Part shown: piece by piece, positions 22,075 through 32,397 of the stretch
Position numbering within the stretch: the stretch's first letter is position 1
Layout of the letters: every line of letters starts with the position of its first letter
NCBI GenBank assembly: GCA_028571685.1
Contig: CM053140.1
Coordinates: 151,699,701 to 151,763,700, forward strand
Reading direction: 5' to 3'
DNA length: 64,000 nucleotides
Source of the DNA: Heterohyrax brucei
Taxonomy: Eukaryota; Chordata; Mammalia; Hyracoidea; Procaviidae
Notes under the pieces: model-generated
Database searches by the model: none
What the model was told of the DNA's origin: nothing
Seen by the model: the letters and a program-made list of their open reading frames with translations, nothing else
Translations under genes and position numbers: made by a program

Positions 22075-23267
22075 ATAATAAAATATACTGTATTTCAGAA
22101 AAAGTAAGCAATACATAACCATTATTTTTTTACTCTAAGGACATAAATATAATTCATTTATAACATTTTAGTGCTTTATAGTTTGTCCCAAATGGTATAA
22201 ACTATATAAGTTGCAAAATAATTTGTTTCAGAAAAAAGAATATTCAGACAAAAAGGTTGAAGCAGATACAATCACTGTGCAAAATGCTACATGGCTTATC
22301 AATGCCCTTGAATTACTTTATTTCTTCCAAAAGTTATTAGCATTCTATTACTTTGTAACTCATCAACATCTCCAAATTGTATAATAATGATTCCATAATA
22401 CATGAACTATGAAGTTGGGTTGTGATTAATTTTGGAAACATAAAATATTCATGAGTTGTTCTATTACTATTCTTATGTATTTAAAACTCACTTAATAACT
22501 ACTTTTGGAGAAATAATTGACTCGGTCATTCAATCTGAACATGCATTTGATGGTTATTAATCTCGCAGACATGGCTACAGAATTCCAATATCTAATCTCC
22601 ACTAAAATTAAAATAGAAAATCACACTCCTATTCATAACATAATTATACAGTATTTTGACAACTGTATCATCATAATGTGACTAGCAGTTTTGGATTCAC
22701 AACTTTTTTTTTTTTAATAGACATGGACGTATTTGTGTATCTTTTTTTCCAGGTAATTTGCTTATTACAAATGCTTTGTATGCCTATAATGAGAAATGTT
22801 CTCATAAAGTCAAAGAAACCACAAAATAACTTGATTATGTGGACTAAATACTGAATATATGACATTTATGGAACTATTAGTGTGCTTTTCAGGAATGAGA
22901 CTACCCCAGCGTATTTATTAGTGTTAGATACAGAAACATGGAGCCTACACATAGTGCTGTTGTTATGGGAAAATATGTTGAAATCAGTTTTCATATTGTA
23001 TGTCATGATCTGGCTATACTGAAAAATTGACTAGAAGAATGTTTCTCCCTTGATTTGCTAATTATAAGACTTTCAGTTCACGCTGAGGAATTTGCTTACA
23101 ACTAGGTAATTCACTCATTGGCTCATTCATTCACTAATTCATTTATTCATTCATTCCTTAAGCATCTTTGAACATATATATTATATGTGAACACAATGCT
23201 AGATTGTGTGAATAAAGAAATAGATCAGCTTAAAGTGATCTTTGCCTTTATAGGCTATCATTAAGGA
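22075..23267. other. Unassigned AT-rich DNA with an (ATTC)n tract
   Basis: No gene is recognised. At about 23108-23158 there is an imperfect (ATTC)n tract. The sequence after it, up to about 23225, has the feel of an old MIR/L2-type repeat, but I cannot confirm it. Confidence 0.4.
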
Positions 23268-23478
23268 AACGGAAAACCAAATCTATTGCCTTTGAATAGA
23301 TTCCAAATCATGGCAATTACATGTGTTACAGAGTATGCTGTTCCTTAGAATATTCATGGCTGCGATCTGTACAGAGGCAGATAGCCTGCTCTTTCTTCTG
23401 TGATGCCACTTGGTGAGTTCCAACCACCAGCTTTAGCTTAGTGATTGAGCACAAACTGTTTGCACCACATAGGAAAAT
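23268..23478 (-). mobile_element. AfroSINE, long form, antisense
   Basis: 'CTATTGCCTTTGAATAGATT' and 'AGAATATTCATGGCTGCGAT' mark the 3' half. The extra middle block follows ('CTGTACAGAGGCAGATAGCC'), then 'AACCACCAGCTTTAGCTTAG'. The extra block of about 45 nt is absent from the short-form copies. Confidence 0.75.
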
Positions 23479-24101
23479 TTTTCAAAGGAAGAGACACTTG
23501 AAATAGATATTAAGCAAATAATTATAAGAAAAAGAAATACCAAAAGCTATGAGAACACTTACGTAGTCTTTGACAATGAAGAGAAGCTTCTGTGAGGCAG
23601 TGGCATTCAATCTGACATCTGAAGGATAGATTAAAGGTGACCTATGTGGAGAATGAAAGATAGGTGTAGAGACTTACAGGTTCTTGAGCACTTCATGCAA
23701 TGGTACTGAGGCTAGAAATTTGATGAGACAATTGAGAAACTGAAAACAAATTCTGTGTGTCTGTATCACTGAGAATCAAGAAGGGACTAGTTGGAGATGA
23801 GTCCTGTAGAAAGACAAACATCAGGTCCTTGTAGGACACATTAAGCATTATTAAATTTATTCTAAGAACAGTTCAAAGAAGACAATACAGGCTAACTGTA
23901 CAGAAGTCACAAAGTATATAAGACTGGTTCATTGATTTTTTTCCTCATTTTTGTAAATTGAGTTTCTTGGCCAGAAGCACTGGTAGAGGACTGTCCAATC
24001 AGTGTGAATGACAGTCATCAAATTGAAGGATGGAGATGTTGCAGGAGTATGAAAGGCAGTGAAATTCAGAATAATTTTCTACATCAATGCAAATAAATCT
24101 C
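23479..24101. other. Unassigned DNA
   Basis: No gene is seen. Text around 23790-23880 ('GTCCTTGTAGGACACATTAA') resembles an old mammalian interspersed repeat whose class I cannot name with confidence. Confidence 0.4.
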
Positions 24102-24216
24102 TGTCCACCTTATGATGGATGATTTCCAATGTAATAATCTGCACTCACTATAGAGTAGACCATCCGTCATAAGGTGGACAGTTTCCAGTGTAATAATCTG
24201 CATTCACTACAGAGTA
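24102..24216. repeat. Interlocked 20-bp inverted repeat and 36-bp direct repeat
   Basis: TGTCCACCTTATGATGGATG (24102-24121) is the reverse complement, with one mismatch, of 24161-24180. A 36-bp unit (TTCCAATGTAATAATCTGCA core) at 24122-24157 recurs directly at 24181-24216 with four or so differences. The order is therefore arm, unit, arm inverted, unit. I do not recognise the source sequence. Confidence 0.85.
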
Positions 24217-24482
24217 AGCTGTGGCAGTATCAGGTCAGCCGTAGTGAGGGGCATGCTGTTAAAAACCTGAATGATCCTCATTTCTACAACCGGGTTATTG
24301 TTTCCATGCGTCTGTGGATGAACAGTTTTGCCTGGAGACCTACATCAAAAAAGTGAATAATCTAATAAATAAATAAATAAAAAGCAACATGAAATTATCA
24401 AAAAAAAAAAAGAATAATCTTGCCTATTTTGTCTTATTACAGGTTTTCTATGCTTTCAGAATTATTGGAGACTATCCACATA
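24217..24482. other. Unassigned sequence ending in A-rich runs
   Basis: The frame 24174-24356 reads on to TSKK and stops, but resembles no family I know. It is followed by an (AATA)n-type stretch and an A12 run at about 24399-24411. 'GAATAATCT' occurs both before (24353) and after (24411) the A-rich part. This could be a small retrocopy tail or a simple-repeat expansion. Confidence 0.35.
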
Positions 24483-24645
24483 ATGGAAACCCTGACGGCT
24501 TAGTGGTTAAGTTCTACAGCTGCTAATCCAAACATCAGTGGTTTAAACATACCAGGTGCTCCTTGGAAGCTATATGAGAGCAGTTCTACTCTGATTGGAT
24601 CTCTAAGAGTCAGAAGTGACTTGATGAAAATAGGTTTGGTATTCA
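24483..24645 (+). mobile_element. AfroSINE, sense; source of the 25.98-kb copy
   Basis: It starts 'GGAAACCCTGACGGCTTAGT' and runs through 'ACCAGGTGCTCCTTGGAAGC' and 'GAGCAGTTCTACTCTG' to the degraded 3' end 'GACTTGATGAAAATAGG'. Together with its 3' flank to 24738 it is repeated at 25984-26221. Confidence 0.9.
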
Positions 24646-24738
24646 CATAATTTGTAAATATGCTTATACTGTGGTCATAATTTAGGAGGTTCATTGATAT
24701 GTCTTCCTACATTTTTTAAAATAATACTTTATTTCATT
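24502..24738 (+). repeat. Duplicated segment, source copy (SINE plus ~85 bp 3' flank)
   Basis: 237 bp matching 25984-26221 at about 95 percent by eye (about 12 differences). The match runs past the SINE into non-SINE flank ('TTCACATAATTTGTAAA', 'GTCTTCCTAC') and ends at 'ATTTCATT'. This copy has the intact SINE 5' end, so it is probably the donor. Confidence 0.85.
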
Positions 24739-25082
24739 TACTGTAAATCTCTGATTATCTTTTGAAAGCATCACTCACAGATAATTCATCTCAGGCCTTT
24801 GTTTCTTTACGGTAAATTCCAAAGTGCAATGCACTACTTGGTTTTCTTCCTACCAACAGACTTTGTTTGGGTCACTATCTTTTAGAATTATGTAAAAGTA
24901 GAATTTCAATTGTTGTAGCATATTTTGACCAGTGACACTTGGCTGACATATGTAAAGTGTACATATTATCATACACATATACCAGATTTGAATATTTTTC
25001 TTCCTAGATCACTGGTCACAGAGAATAGTTAATAATATTATATGTGTGTTTGGAGGAAACAGGGGCCCTTGTAATAGGAAAT
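24739..25082. other. Unassigned AT-rich DNA
   Basis: Nothing recognised. Confidence 0.5.
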
Positions 25083-25625
25083 CTGACAATTAAGTCTGCA
25101 AACTTGGTTGTTCTAAGTGCTACCTACCTCAGTGCTGAATATCACTGTGCTCACCTTCGAAGTGCTTCCTCTGGGAAACTATGTACCAACGCGAGCACCT
25201 AGTCCACCCTTGAAAGCAATTTTGGAACTCTTTCTGGAATGGCCACTGAGCACAGTGGCAAGGAAGCAAGTTTGGAACTTAATTGTATGGTTGTCTATAA
25301 GGGAGTTTTTAGCCAGTCAGTAATAACTGTATTGAAACTCCCTCCATACTCACTTCATATGGCCCCCAATGACTTTTTTCTTTATCTGAAGACAAGCAAG
25401 TATTGAAAGAAAGACAACTGATGACATTCAGGACATCAAGGGTAATATGATGACAGTACTGATGGCCATTCCAGCAAAAAAGTTCTGAAATTGCTTTGAA
25501 GGGTGGACTAGGTGCTGGCATTGGTGCATAGCTTCCCAAGGGGAGTATTTTGAAGGTGACCCTAGTGGTATTCAGCAATGAAGTAGGTATGTAGCAGTTT
25601 TTATAGGATGAGTACGCCAACTTAA
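25083..25625 (+). mobile_element. Fold-back mariner-derived element (two inverted 3' ends)
   Basis: The left arm (25083-about 25260) starts 'CTGACAATTAAGTCTGCAAA' and is the antisense of the mariner 3' end. The right arm (about 25285-25625) is the same terminal region in the opposite orientation, ending 'CAACTTAATTGTTAG'. The arms therefore form a long imperfect palindrome, far longer than the about 30-bp terminal repeats of normal mariners. The right arm in sense encodes LSIREFLAS, then the decayed SPDLAP region. The joint is 'AACTTAATTGTATGGTTGTC'. The same architecture occurs inverted at 32398-32945. Confidence 0.8.
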
Positions 25626-25634
25626 TTGTTAGTC

Positions 25635-25790
25635 CTTGAGTATAGTGATTAAGAGCTTGGCAGATAAGTAAAAATCAGCAATTGCAATCCACCAGCCTGT
25701 CTTTAGAAACCCCATAGGGCAGTTCTATTCTGTCTTATAACATCCCTATGAATCAGAATCAATTTGATAGCGCAGGTTTTCTGGGGCTTT
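25635..25790 (+). mobile_element. AfroSINE, sense
   Basis: 'GATTAAGAGCTTGGC', 'CAATCCACCAGCC', 'AACCCCATAGGGCAGTTCTA' and 'TATGAATCAGAATCAATTTG' mark a near full-length short-form copy. Confidence 0.85.
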
Positions 25791-25973
25791 TGCAGGAAGG
25801 CATTGAGTATGGAACAATTACTCACTGAAATTTCCTGTACCCCTCATGCTACTACTTTGACCATTAATATAAACAGTTAAATGCTTAGTAGGTTTCTGAA
25901 AAATTTGAAGGCAGTGTATATATAACTTCTGTGACCCATTTAGAATCTGGAAAAGTTAAATTTCATGTGTTTA

Positions 25974-26232
25974 GGAAAGCTTTAGTGGTTAAGTTCTACA
26001 GTTGCTAATCCAAACATCAGTGGTTTAAATATACCAGGTGCTCCTTGGAAACTATATGAGAGCAGTTCTACTCTGATTGGATCTCCAAGAGTCAGAAGCG
26101 ACTTGATGAAAATAGTTTTGGTATTCACATAATTTGTAAACATGCTTATATTGTGGTCATAATTTAGGGGGTTCATTGATATGTCTTCCTACGCTTTTTA
26201 AAATAACACTTTTATTTCATTCGGAAAGCTTT
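25974..26232 (+). mobile_element. Insertion of SINE plus 3' flank, with 10-bp direct repeats
   Basis: Positions 25984-26221 are a second copy of 24502-24738. They are bracketed by perfect 10-bp repeats GGAAAGCTTT at 25974-25983 and 26223-26232. The copy lacks the first about 19 nt of the SINE and carries about 85 bp of the donor's 3' flank. This is what a read-through SINE transcript would give on retrotransposition (3' transduction). A DNA-templated insertion during break repair is the alternative. No poly(A) is visible at its 3' end. Confidence 0.8.
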
Positions 26233-26640
26233 CTGACCGACACAAGCAGCAGAGTGAAGCAATCTTGTCTATATCGCCTTTACTTCTTGATAAAGTGCTG
26301 CTAGTAATGTCTAAATTTGTTGCTAGAAAACAATAATAACTAAGTTATAATGTTTAATTCAGTTTGGATTAGCATCATATATGTAATGGTCTAGGAACAA
26401 GATATGAACTATTCCTCTAAAGAAAAAAAAAATCTTGATGTGACATTCTTTCTTCCCAATCCTTGAGGGATATTGCTTTGACTGTTCTCTTGGGACTTTC
26501 CATAGAGTCAAAACAAAACTGTATTTACTGTAAACATTTAAATGACAACTTGTGGACCTACAAGGGATAGCTTACAAAGCTGTGTAGACTGCTACTGATA
26601 GCATCCAGAAAGATTTCTTGGATACTCCAAAGCTATCTTC
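26233..26640. other. Unassigned DNA
   Basis: Nothing clearly recognised. The 3' part may be a decayed 5' region of the following RTE. Confidence 0.45.
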
Positions 26641-29235
26641 CCCTAATTCGAAATGGTCAACAAAAATTCCACATATGATAGGTGCTGCCTCTGACTTTCT
26701 GAGAAGCCCAGTCAATGTATAACCATTTCTATTAGTGACCAACAGAATATTTCACAATCTGTCCTAAAGTACAGTGCTGTTAGTGATAGGATAATATCCA
26801 TATACCTATAAGGAAGTCCAGTTAATACAACTATTATTCAAATTTATTCACCAAACAGTAAGGCCAAAGGTGAAGAGATGGAAGATTTTTACCAGCTTCT
26901 GGAGTCTGAAATTGACTGAACAAGCAATCTGGATACATTCATAATTACTGGTGACTGGAGTGCAAAAGTTGGAAACAAAGAAGAAGGATCAGCAGTTGGA
27001 AAATACAGCCATGGTGATAGAAATGATGCTGGTGATTCCATGATAGAATTTTGCAAGACTAATAACTCCTTCATTGCAAATACCTTTTTTAAACCAACAT
27101 TAAGTGGTGACTGTACACATGGACCTCACCAGATGGAGTATATAGGAACTGCATCTATTACATCTATGGAAAAAGATGATACAAAAGCTCTATATTAGCA
27201 GTCAAAGCAAGATCATGTGCTGATTGTGGCACAGATCGTCAACTGCTAATATGTGAATTCAAATTGAAACTGAAGAAATTTAGGATAAATACACAAGACC
27301 CTAAGTATGACCTTGAGTATATCCTTCCTGAGTTTAAAGACCATCTCAAGAATGGATTTGGTGCATTGACCAGTAATGACCGAAGACCAGATGTATTGTG
27401 GAATGTCATTAAAGGCATCATCCATGAAGAGAGCAAGAGGTGATTAAAAAACAGGAAAGAAAAGCTGGGTGTCAGAAGAGACTCTGAAATTTGATCTTGA
27501 ATAGCAAGTAGCTAAAGCTAAAGGAAAGAACGGTAAAGTAAAAGACTTACACAGAAGACTTCAAAGAACAGCTAAAGAAGACAAAATAAAGTATTATAAT
27601 GACATGTGCAAAGAGCTGGAAATGGAAAAACAGAAGGGGAAAACACGTTCTGCCTTTTTCAAGCTGAAAGAACAGAAGAAAAACTTCAAGCATCAAATTA
27701 CAGTAGTGAAGGATTCTACAGAAAAGTATTAAATGACTCAGGGAGTATCAAAAGAAAATGGAAGGAATACAGTCATTATGCTATAAAAAAACTGGTTGAT
27801 GTTCAGCCATTTGAAAAGGTAGAATATGATCAGGAACTGATGGTACTGAAGGAAGAAGTTGAAGCTGTGTTGAAGGCACTGGTAACAAACAAGGCTCCAG
27901 GACTTGATGGAGTATCAATTCAGATATTTCAACAAACATATGCAAGACTGAAGTGCTCACTCATCTACAGCAAGAAATTTGGAGGACAGCTACCTGGCCA
28001 AATGACTGGAAGAGATACACATTTACGCCCATTCCAAAGAAAGATAATGCAAATGCATGCAAAAATTGCCGGACAATGTCGTTAATATCACACACAATTA
28101 AAATTTTGCTCAAAATCATTCAAAAGCAAGTGCAACAGTATATTGACAAGGAACTATCAGAAATTCAAGCTGAATTCAGAAGAGGTTGTGGAACCAGAGA
28201 TGTCACAGCTGATGTCAAAAGGATCCCAGAAAGATGTTCATCTGTGTTTCACTGACTACGCAAAGGCATTCAACATCTGGATCAGAATAAACTATGGCTA
28301 ACATTGTGGAGAATGGTAATTCCAGAGCACTTGATTATGCTTTTAAGGAATCTGTATGTGGATCAAGAGGCAGTGGTACGATAAGGGGACTCTGCGTGGT
28401 TTAAAGTCAGGAAATTTGTGCGTCAGTGTTGTGTGCTTTCACCATGCCTTTTCAATCTATTTGCCAAACAAATAATCTGAGAAGCTGGATTCTGTGAAGA
28501 ACAGAGGTATCAGGATTGGGAGATGACTCATTAACAACCTGTGTTATGCAGATGATACCACCTTACTTGCTGTGAGTGAAGAAGGTTTGAAACACTGATT
28601 AAGATCAAGAATCATAGCTTTCAGTGTAGATTGTACCTCGGTATCAAGAAAACAGAAATCCTCAGAACTGGACCAGTAAGCAACATCATCATAAATGGAG
28701 AAAGGACTGAGGTTGTTCATTTTACTTGGATCCACAGATCAATACCCATGAAAGCAGCAGTCAAGAAATTGAAAAACACATTGCATTGGAAAAATTTGCT
28801 GCCAAGGAACTCTTCAGAGTATTCAAAAGTAAAGATGTCACCTTGAAGACTAAGGTGCACCTGACCCAAGGCACGGTATTCTCCATTTCATCATATGCAC
28901 ATGAAAGCTGGGCAATGAACAAAGAAGACAGAAGTATTGATGCCTTTGAATTGTGGTGCCTTGGAAACAAAGGTGGAAGAACTGTGTCTTACATACTTTG
29001 GATATGTTGTGAGAAAGGATCAGTCCCTGGAGAAGGACATTGTGCTTGGTAGACTGGAGGGTCAGCTAAGAAGAAGACGACCCTTGAGGGGATGGATTGA
29101 CACAGTGACCACAACAATGGTTTTAAGCATAAAAACAATTGTCGACATGGCACAACACCAGGCAGTGTTTCCTTTTGTTGTGCGTAGGGTAGCTATGACA
29201 CAGAACCAGCTTGACTGCACCTAGCAGCAACAGAA
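26641..29235 (+). mobile_element. RTE (BovB-like) LINE, longest copy, sense
   Basis: About 2.6 kb covering most of the endonuclease domain, the linker, the whole reverse transcriptase and the 3' end. It terminates with 'GACACAGAACCAGCTTGACTGC'-type text (key part CCAGCTTGACTGCACC) and a CAGCAACAG tail at about 29205-29235. It lacks the first endonuclease blocks (5' truncation) and has several frameshifts. RTE/BovB elements have a patchy host distribution that is attributed to horizontal transfer, and Afrotheria are among the known hosts. Their 3' end is shared with AfroSINE. Confidence 0.9.
26830..29224 (+). pseudogene. RTE endonuclease-reverse transcriptase pseudogene
   Basis: Pieces in order: APE-type endonuclease, 'FIITGDWSAKVGNKEEGSA' then 'NDAGDSMIEFCKTN' and ANTFF (about 26937-27090), where GDW occupies the place of the catalytic GDFN/GDWN motif. 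A charged linker follows (27300-27600). The RT start holds 'VTNKAPGLDGVSIQIFQ' (27870-27930, keeping the KAPGxDG signature). 'FTPIPKKDNANACKNCRTMS' and 'LSEIQAEFRRGCGTRDV' (27953-28255) are further RT blocks. The catalytic palm (about 28540-28560) reads as a YADDTT-like 'CYADDTTLLAV' after one frameshift. The C-terminal part is at 28726-29052 (IALEKFAAKELFRVFKSKDV) and 28937-29224. Stops and shifts rule out activity. Confidence 0.85.
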
Positions 29236-29825
29236 CCTTAGTGATCAAAGTAGTAACATGCAGACATGCAGAAACTCTTCCTTTTCTGTAATGTTGATTT
29301 CTTGTAACTACCAGTCACTTCACTAAAGTGGTAGATGTCATGTTCTTTTTTTTTTTTATTTCAATAGTCAAATGACCAAGGTTCTTCCAGACTTAATGGT
29401 TGCTCAAGACTCAAAAGTTGACTGAGGTTGGAAGCTGTTTCTTCTTGCCAGAGGAAAGAAAACTGTTTCTAGGCTTTCTTTTTCCCCCTTTCTGGAATAG
29501 AATTTTTTTAAAAAATCACAAAATCAAGAACTGCATCTTAGATATCACAAAGACATTTATTATCCTCTTAAAAAAAAAAAAAACAGATTTGAAATGGTAG
29601 TGGTAGTTAAAGGTACCATTTGATTCTTCTCCTAAACTCGTCTTCATTCTCCACTAGTAATGATTAGTAATTAAAAGGAGATGCTAAAAGTAACGATTAA
29701 GTCTTTGGTTTAAAATCAAGATGATTGGATTAACTCTCTTGTTTTCCCAAAGCTACAGTATTTTTTTTTTTTAATTCATTGACTGACTTGTCAAACACTT
29801 ATGTATGATTACTGTGTACTAGATG
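29236..29825. other. Unassigned DNA
   Basis: Contains T and A runs at about 29346-29358, 29571-29583 and 29760-29771. No gene or repeat is recognised. Confidence 0.5.
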
Positions 29826-30040
29826 GAGTTCCTGGGTGCCGCAAATAGTTAAGTGGTCATGATTAGTCGAAAGATTGAAATTTATACATACTTATAGGCT
29901 GCTTCGAAGACAGGAAGACAGGCCTAGCCACCTGTTTTCAAAAGGTAACAGTCTTAAACATTATACGGGAGGTTCTCTGCACACGTGGACTCACCACATG
30001 TTAAAAGCATCTGGAGAACAGCTAACACCAGCAACAACAT
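29826..30040 (+). mobile_element. AfroSINE-related, long form, sense
   Basis: It starts 'GAGTTCCTGGGTGCCGCAAA', with 'TAGTTAAGTGGTCATGATTA' and the extra block 'AGGCCTAGCCACCTGTTTTC'. It ends 'GAACAGCTAACACCAGCAAC', which keeps the CAACA-type RTE tail. The same long-form block is seen at 60180. A tail micro-insertion follows within a few bases. Confidence 0.7.
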
Positions 30041-30043
30041 GTA

Positions 30044-30072
30044 GCCAAGCCAAGTGCCGTCGAGTCGGATCC
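30044..30072 (-). mobile_element. 29-bp RTE/AfroSINE-type tail micro-insertion
   Basis: The core 'CCAAGTGCCGTCGAGTCGG' is identical to that at 12773. It lies antisense, right after the 3' end of the sense SINE, whose own tail is different and far more decayed. No clear TSD is seen. Confidence 0.65.
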
Positions 30073-30606
30073 GATGGACACTATTATAAATACTGTATAA
30101 AAGAAGTTACAATTTTATGTAATGTTATAGTTAGAATGAACTCCAATTCTTTGTTTGTTTAATAATTTGCAACTACACATATTTAAGCATAGTTCAGAGT
30201 TAATGTGGAATTCATGCAAAGTCATACAACATTTAATTGGTGGAACTACATTTTTAATCTTTGCAGTCTAGTTTTGGAGATAGTACTTTAAATATCAGTA
30301 TTTTGCAGAATAAAGAAAAACCTGCTCTAGGGATTTCCGTTTGGACCATTTGCATAATAATCTTATTTTTTTGGTCAAGTAGCAATATGAGAATTATTTC
30401 CATTTCATAGTATTTTATTTTTCTGCTGTAATCCCAGTCATTAGAAAAGAATCATAAATTAATTTTAAAGTCTAATTAGGATTACTATGACATGAACTCC
30501 AACTGTCAATAAACTTTCATTTATCAACTGCTCTGTAAATCTCCCCTGTGACGAGTAGAAATAGAGCATGTTTTGGACTCCAGATTAATGGAAACTTAAA
30601 ATTTGT
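30073..30606. other. Unassigned AT-rich DNA
   Basis: Nothing recognised. Confidence 0.5.
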
Positions 30607-31122
30607 CTTAGGTTGAGTTCTCTAGAAAAACAAAATGAGTACAGTGTGTGTGTGTGTGTGTGTGTGTGTTTACACACATGTACATAGAGAGAAACAGTGA
30701 AGAATTGGCTCATGTATTTATGGAGACTGACAAATCCCAAATCTCCAGGTCAGGTGTCAGGCTGGAAGATTCTCCTGACTCATGTGGTTGCAGGGGTTAG
30801 TGAACCTAAAATGACACAACAGGGGGCAGGCTTCCAACTCGTGAGACTGTGGGATCTTGTGAATACAAAAATCCGTAGGTCAAGAAACAGACTGCTGGCC
30901 CATGTTGCAAGAACCAGAGATCAGAGGATGGCAGTTCAGATGAGGGAGAACAAACTTTGCCAGGACATTCATATAGATGGATGTAGGCCATACTGCCAAG
31001 GAAACTCCGTGTTCAGGGGCTGACATCAGATCCCAAAATGAAGGATGATTACACAGTATTTGCCAAACCACTAGAAATCATCATCTAGTCAAGTTGATAT
31101 GTCATCTTAACCATCACAGAAT
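30607..31122 (-). mobile_element. MLT1-like (ERVL-MaLR) solo LTR, antisense
   Basis: The antisense order fits a complete MLT1-type LTR. 'TTGAGTTCTCTAGAAAAAC' is followed by a (TG)n microsatellite at about 30641-30669. Then come 'GAATTGGCTCATGTATTTAT', 'GACAAATCCCAAATCTCCAG', and finally 'GTCAAGTTGATATG' and 'AACCATCACA'. LTR ends TG...CA are plausible near 31120 and 30607. No internal retroviral sequence is attached. Confidence 0.75.
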
Positions 31123-32397
31123 TACTGTCCAAAATTACAGAAGAATATGAGTCTTTCAGTTTCTGAATTACATAGTTACTCTTTTCCCTTTGAAGAAGGC
31201 TATGAAGAAGATCCTGAGAATGTGTTTGTCCTAAGTATTTCTAAGTCTATTGATGAATACATGTAGGGAATTAATTCAAGAGTCCTGATTCTATTAGTTC
31301 AAACCAAATCCCCTATTTCACAAATCTGCTTTTATTTTGTTGTTTAAATTATTGAATAAGTGGGACCTCAGCAGTTGTCATCATATGGTCTTACTTGCCA
31401 CTAAATAATCCTGCATATCATGCCATTCTGATTATTTCTGGTCCTGATGTTAACCTACGGCTCCAGTTCCTAGAAGTAGATGAAATTTTATCTGCTTTAG
31501 TCTAATGAGGCCAGACTATCAGCCACCATTCCCTCTATCATTATAACAATATTCATTGCCTGTACTTAACACTGGTCTCAATTTCTATATCGGTTACAAC
31601 ACAGTAAATGTCAGTGCCCTCTCTCTGATACTCACAGAAAATTTTTGAACTCTGCATCATTCCTACTTTTGGAATTCTACCACTAAAGCCAGATTCAAAA
31701 GTTCCAGGTTGAGGCTCTTCGTTTTGATTCGTGACATCTGTGTGTTTGTTTGTTTCTTGCATCTGAGTAGGTACACTTTGACCACATGTCATAGTGTCAG
31801 GGTAGATGATTAAGCAAATAGCTATCTTTTCAGCTTCTGCAGTGAGAGACAAGCATTGCTTTCTTTCACAAGTTAGGAGTTGTAGGTAATTATGAACCAA
31901 CAAAATGACATGTGTCTGTTTCAGATGACTGGTTTATACAACCAGTGCTGTTACTAAAAGAGCTGTCATTTTTCTTACACCCACAGGAGGAGAATTTGTC
32001 AGTTAAACTATAGTAAGTGTTTCCTCATGGCAATTAGAGATCTTTGTGAAACTGGCTAATGTAACTCCACCTGCAAGTGACAAATCCTGGGCTATGGTGA
32101 AATCTTAGTGTAAATGTTTCTTTAATGAGATGGCTATCTTACCGTTAAACAATTTCCTTCTTTGGTATAATTTTAAACTCAAGGCAATTTTTTTCTCAAA
32201 CTATGTAGGGGTAATAACTATATATAACTGTTCATAAGAGCAGAGCTAAGCAAAGTATGAAGCAGAATACACCAAATAATAGGGCAATAAATTCATATTA
32301 ATAAAAATGTGAATTATTTAAATTGCATTTGTCTTATGAGATGTTTCTGTTTCCCAGCTTGAGAGTAATTCATTTTCAATTGAACACTGTAAAGAAA
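31123..32397. other. Unassigned region with a 116-aa minus-strand open frame
   Basis: The minus-strand frame 31553-31903 is the longest frame in the window that is not a recognised LINE or transposase remnant. It includes 'LLTCERKQCLSLTAEAEKI' and a cluster of polar residues; I recognise no domain. No splice sites, start context or second exon support it. It sits beside an MLT1-like LTR, so an old ERV internal or unlisted LTR is possible. I make no functional call. Confidence 0.35.

Noticed and set aside
24174..24356. 60-aa frame as a small gene or retrogene
   Set aside because: It begins inside the direct repeat, has no recognisable homologue and no supporting signals; left as unassigned.
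27606..28255. 159-aa and 100-aa overlapping frames as a gene pair
   Set aside because: Both are consecutive frameshifted parts of one RTE reverse transcriptase.
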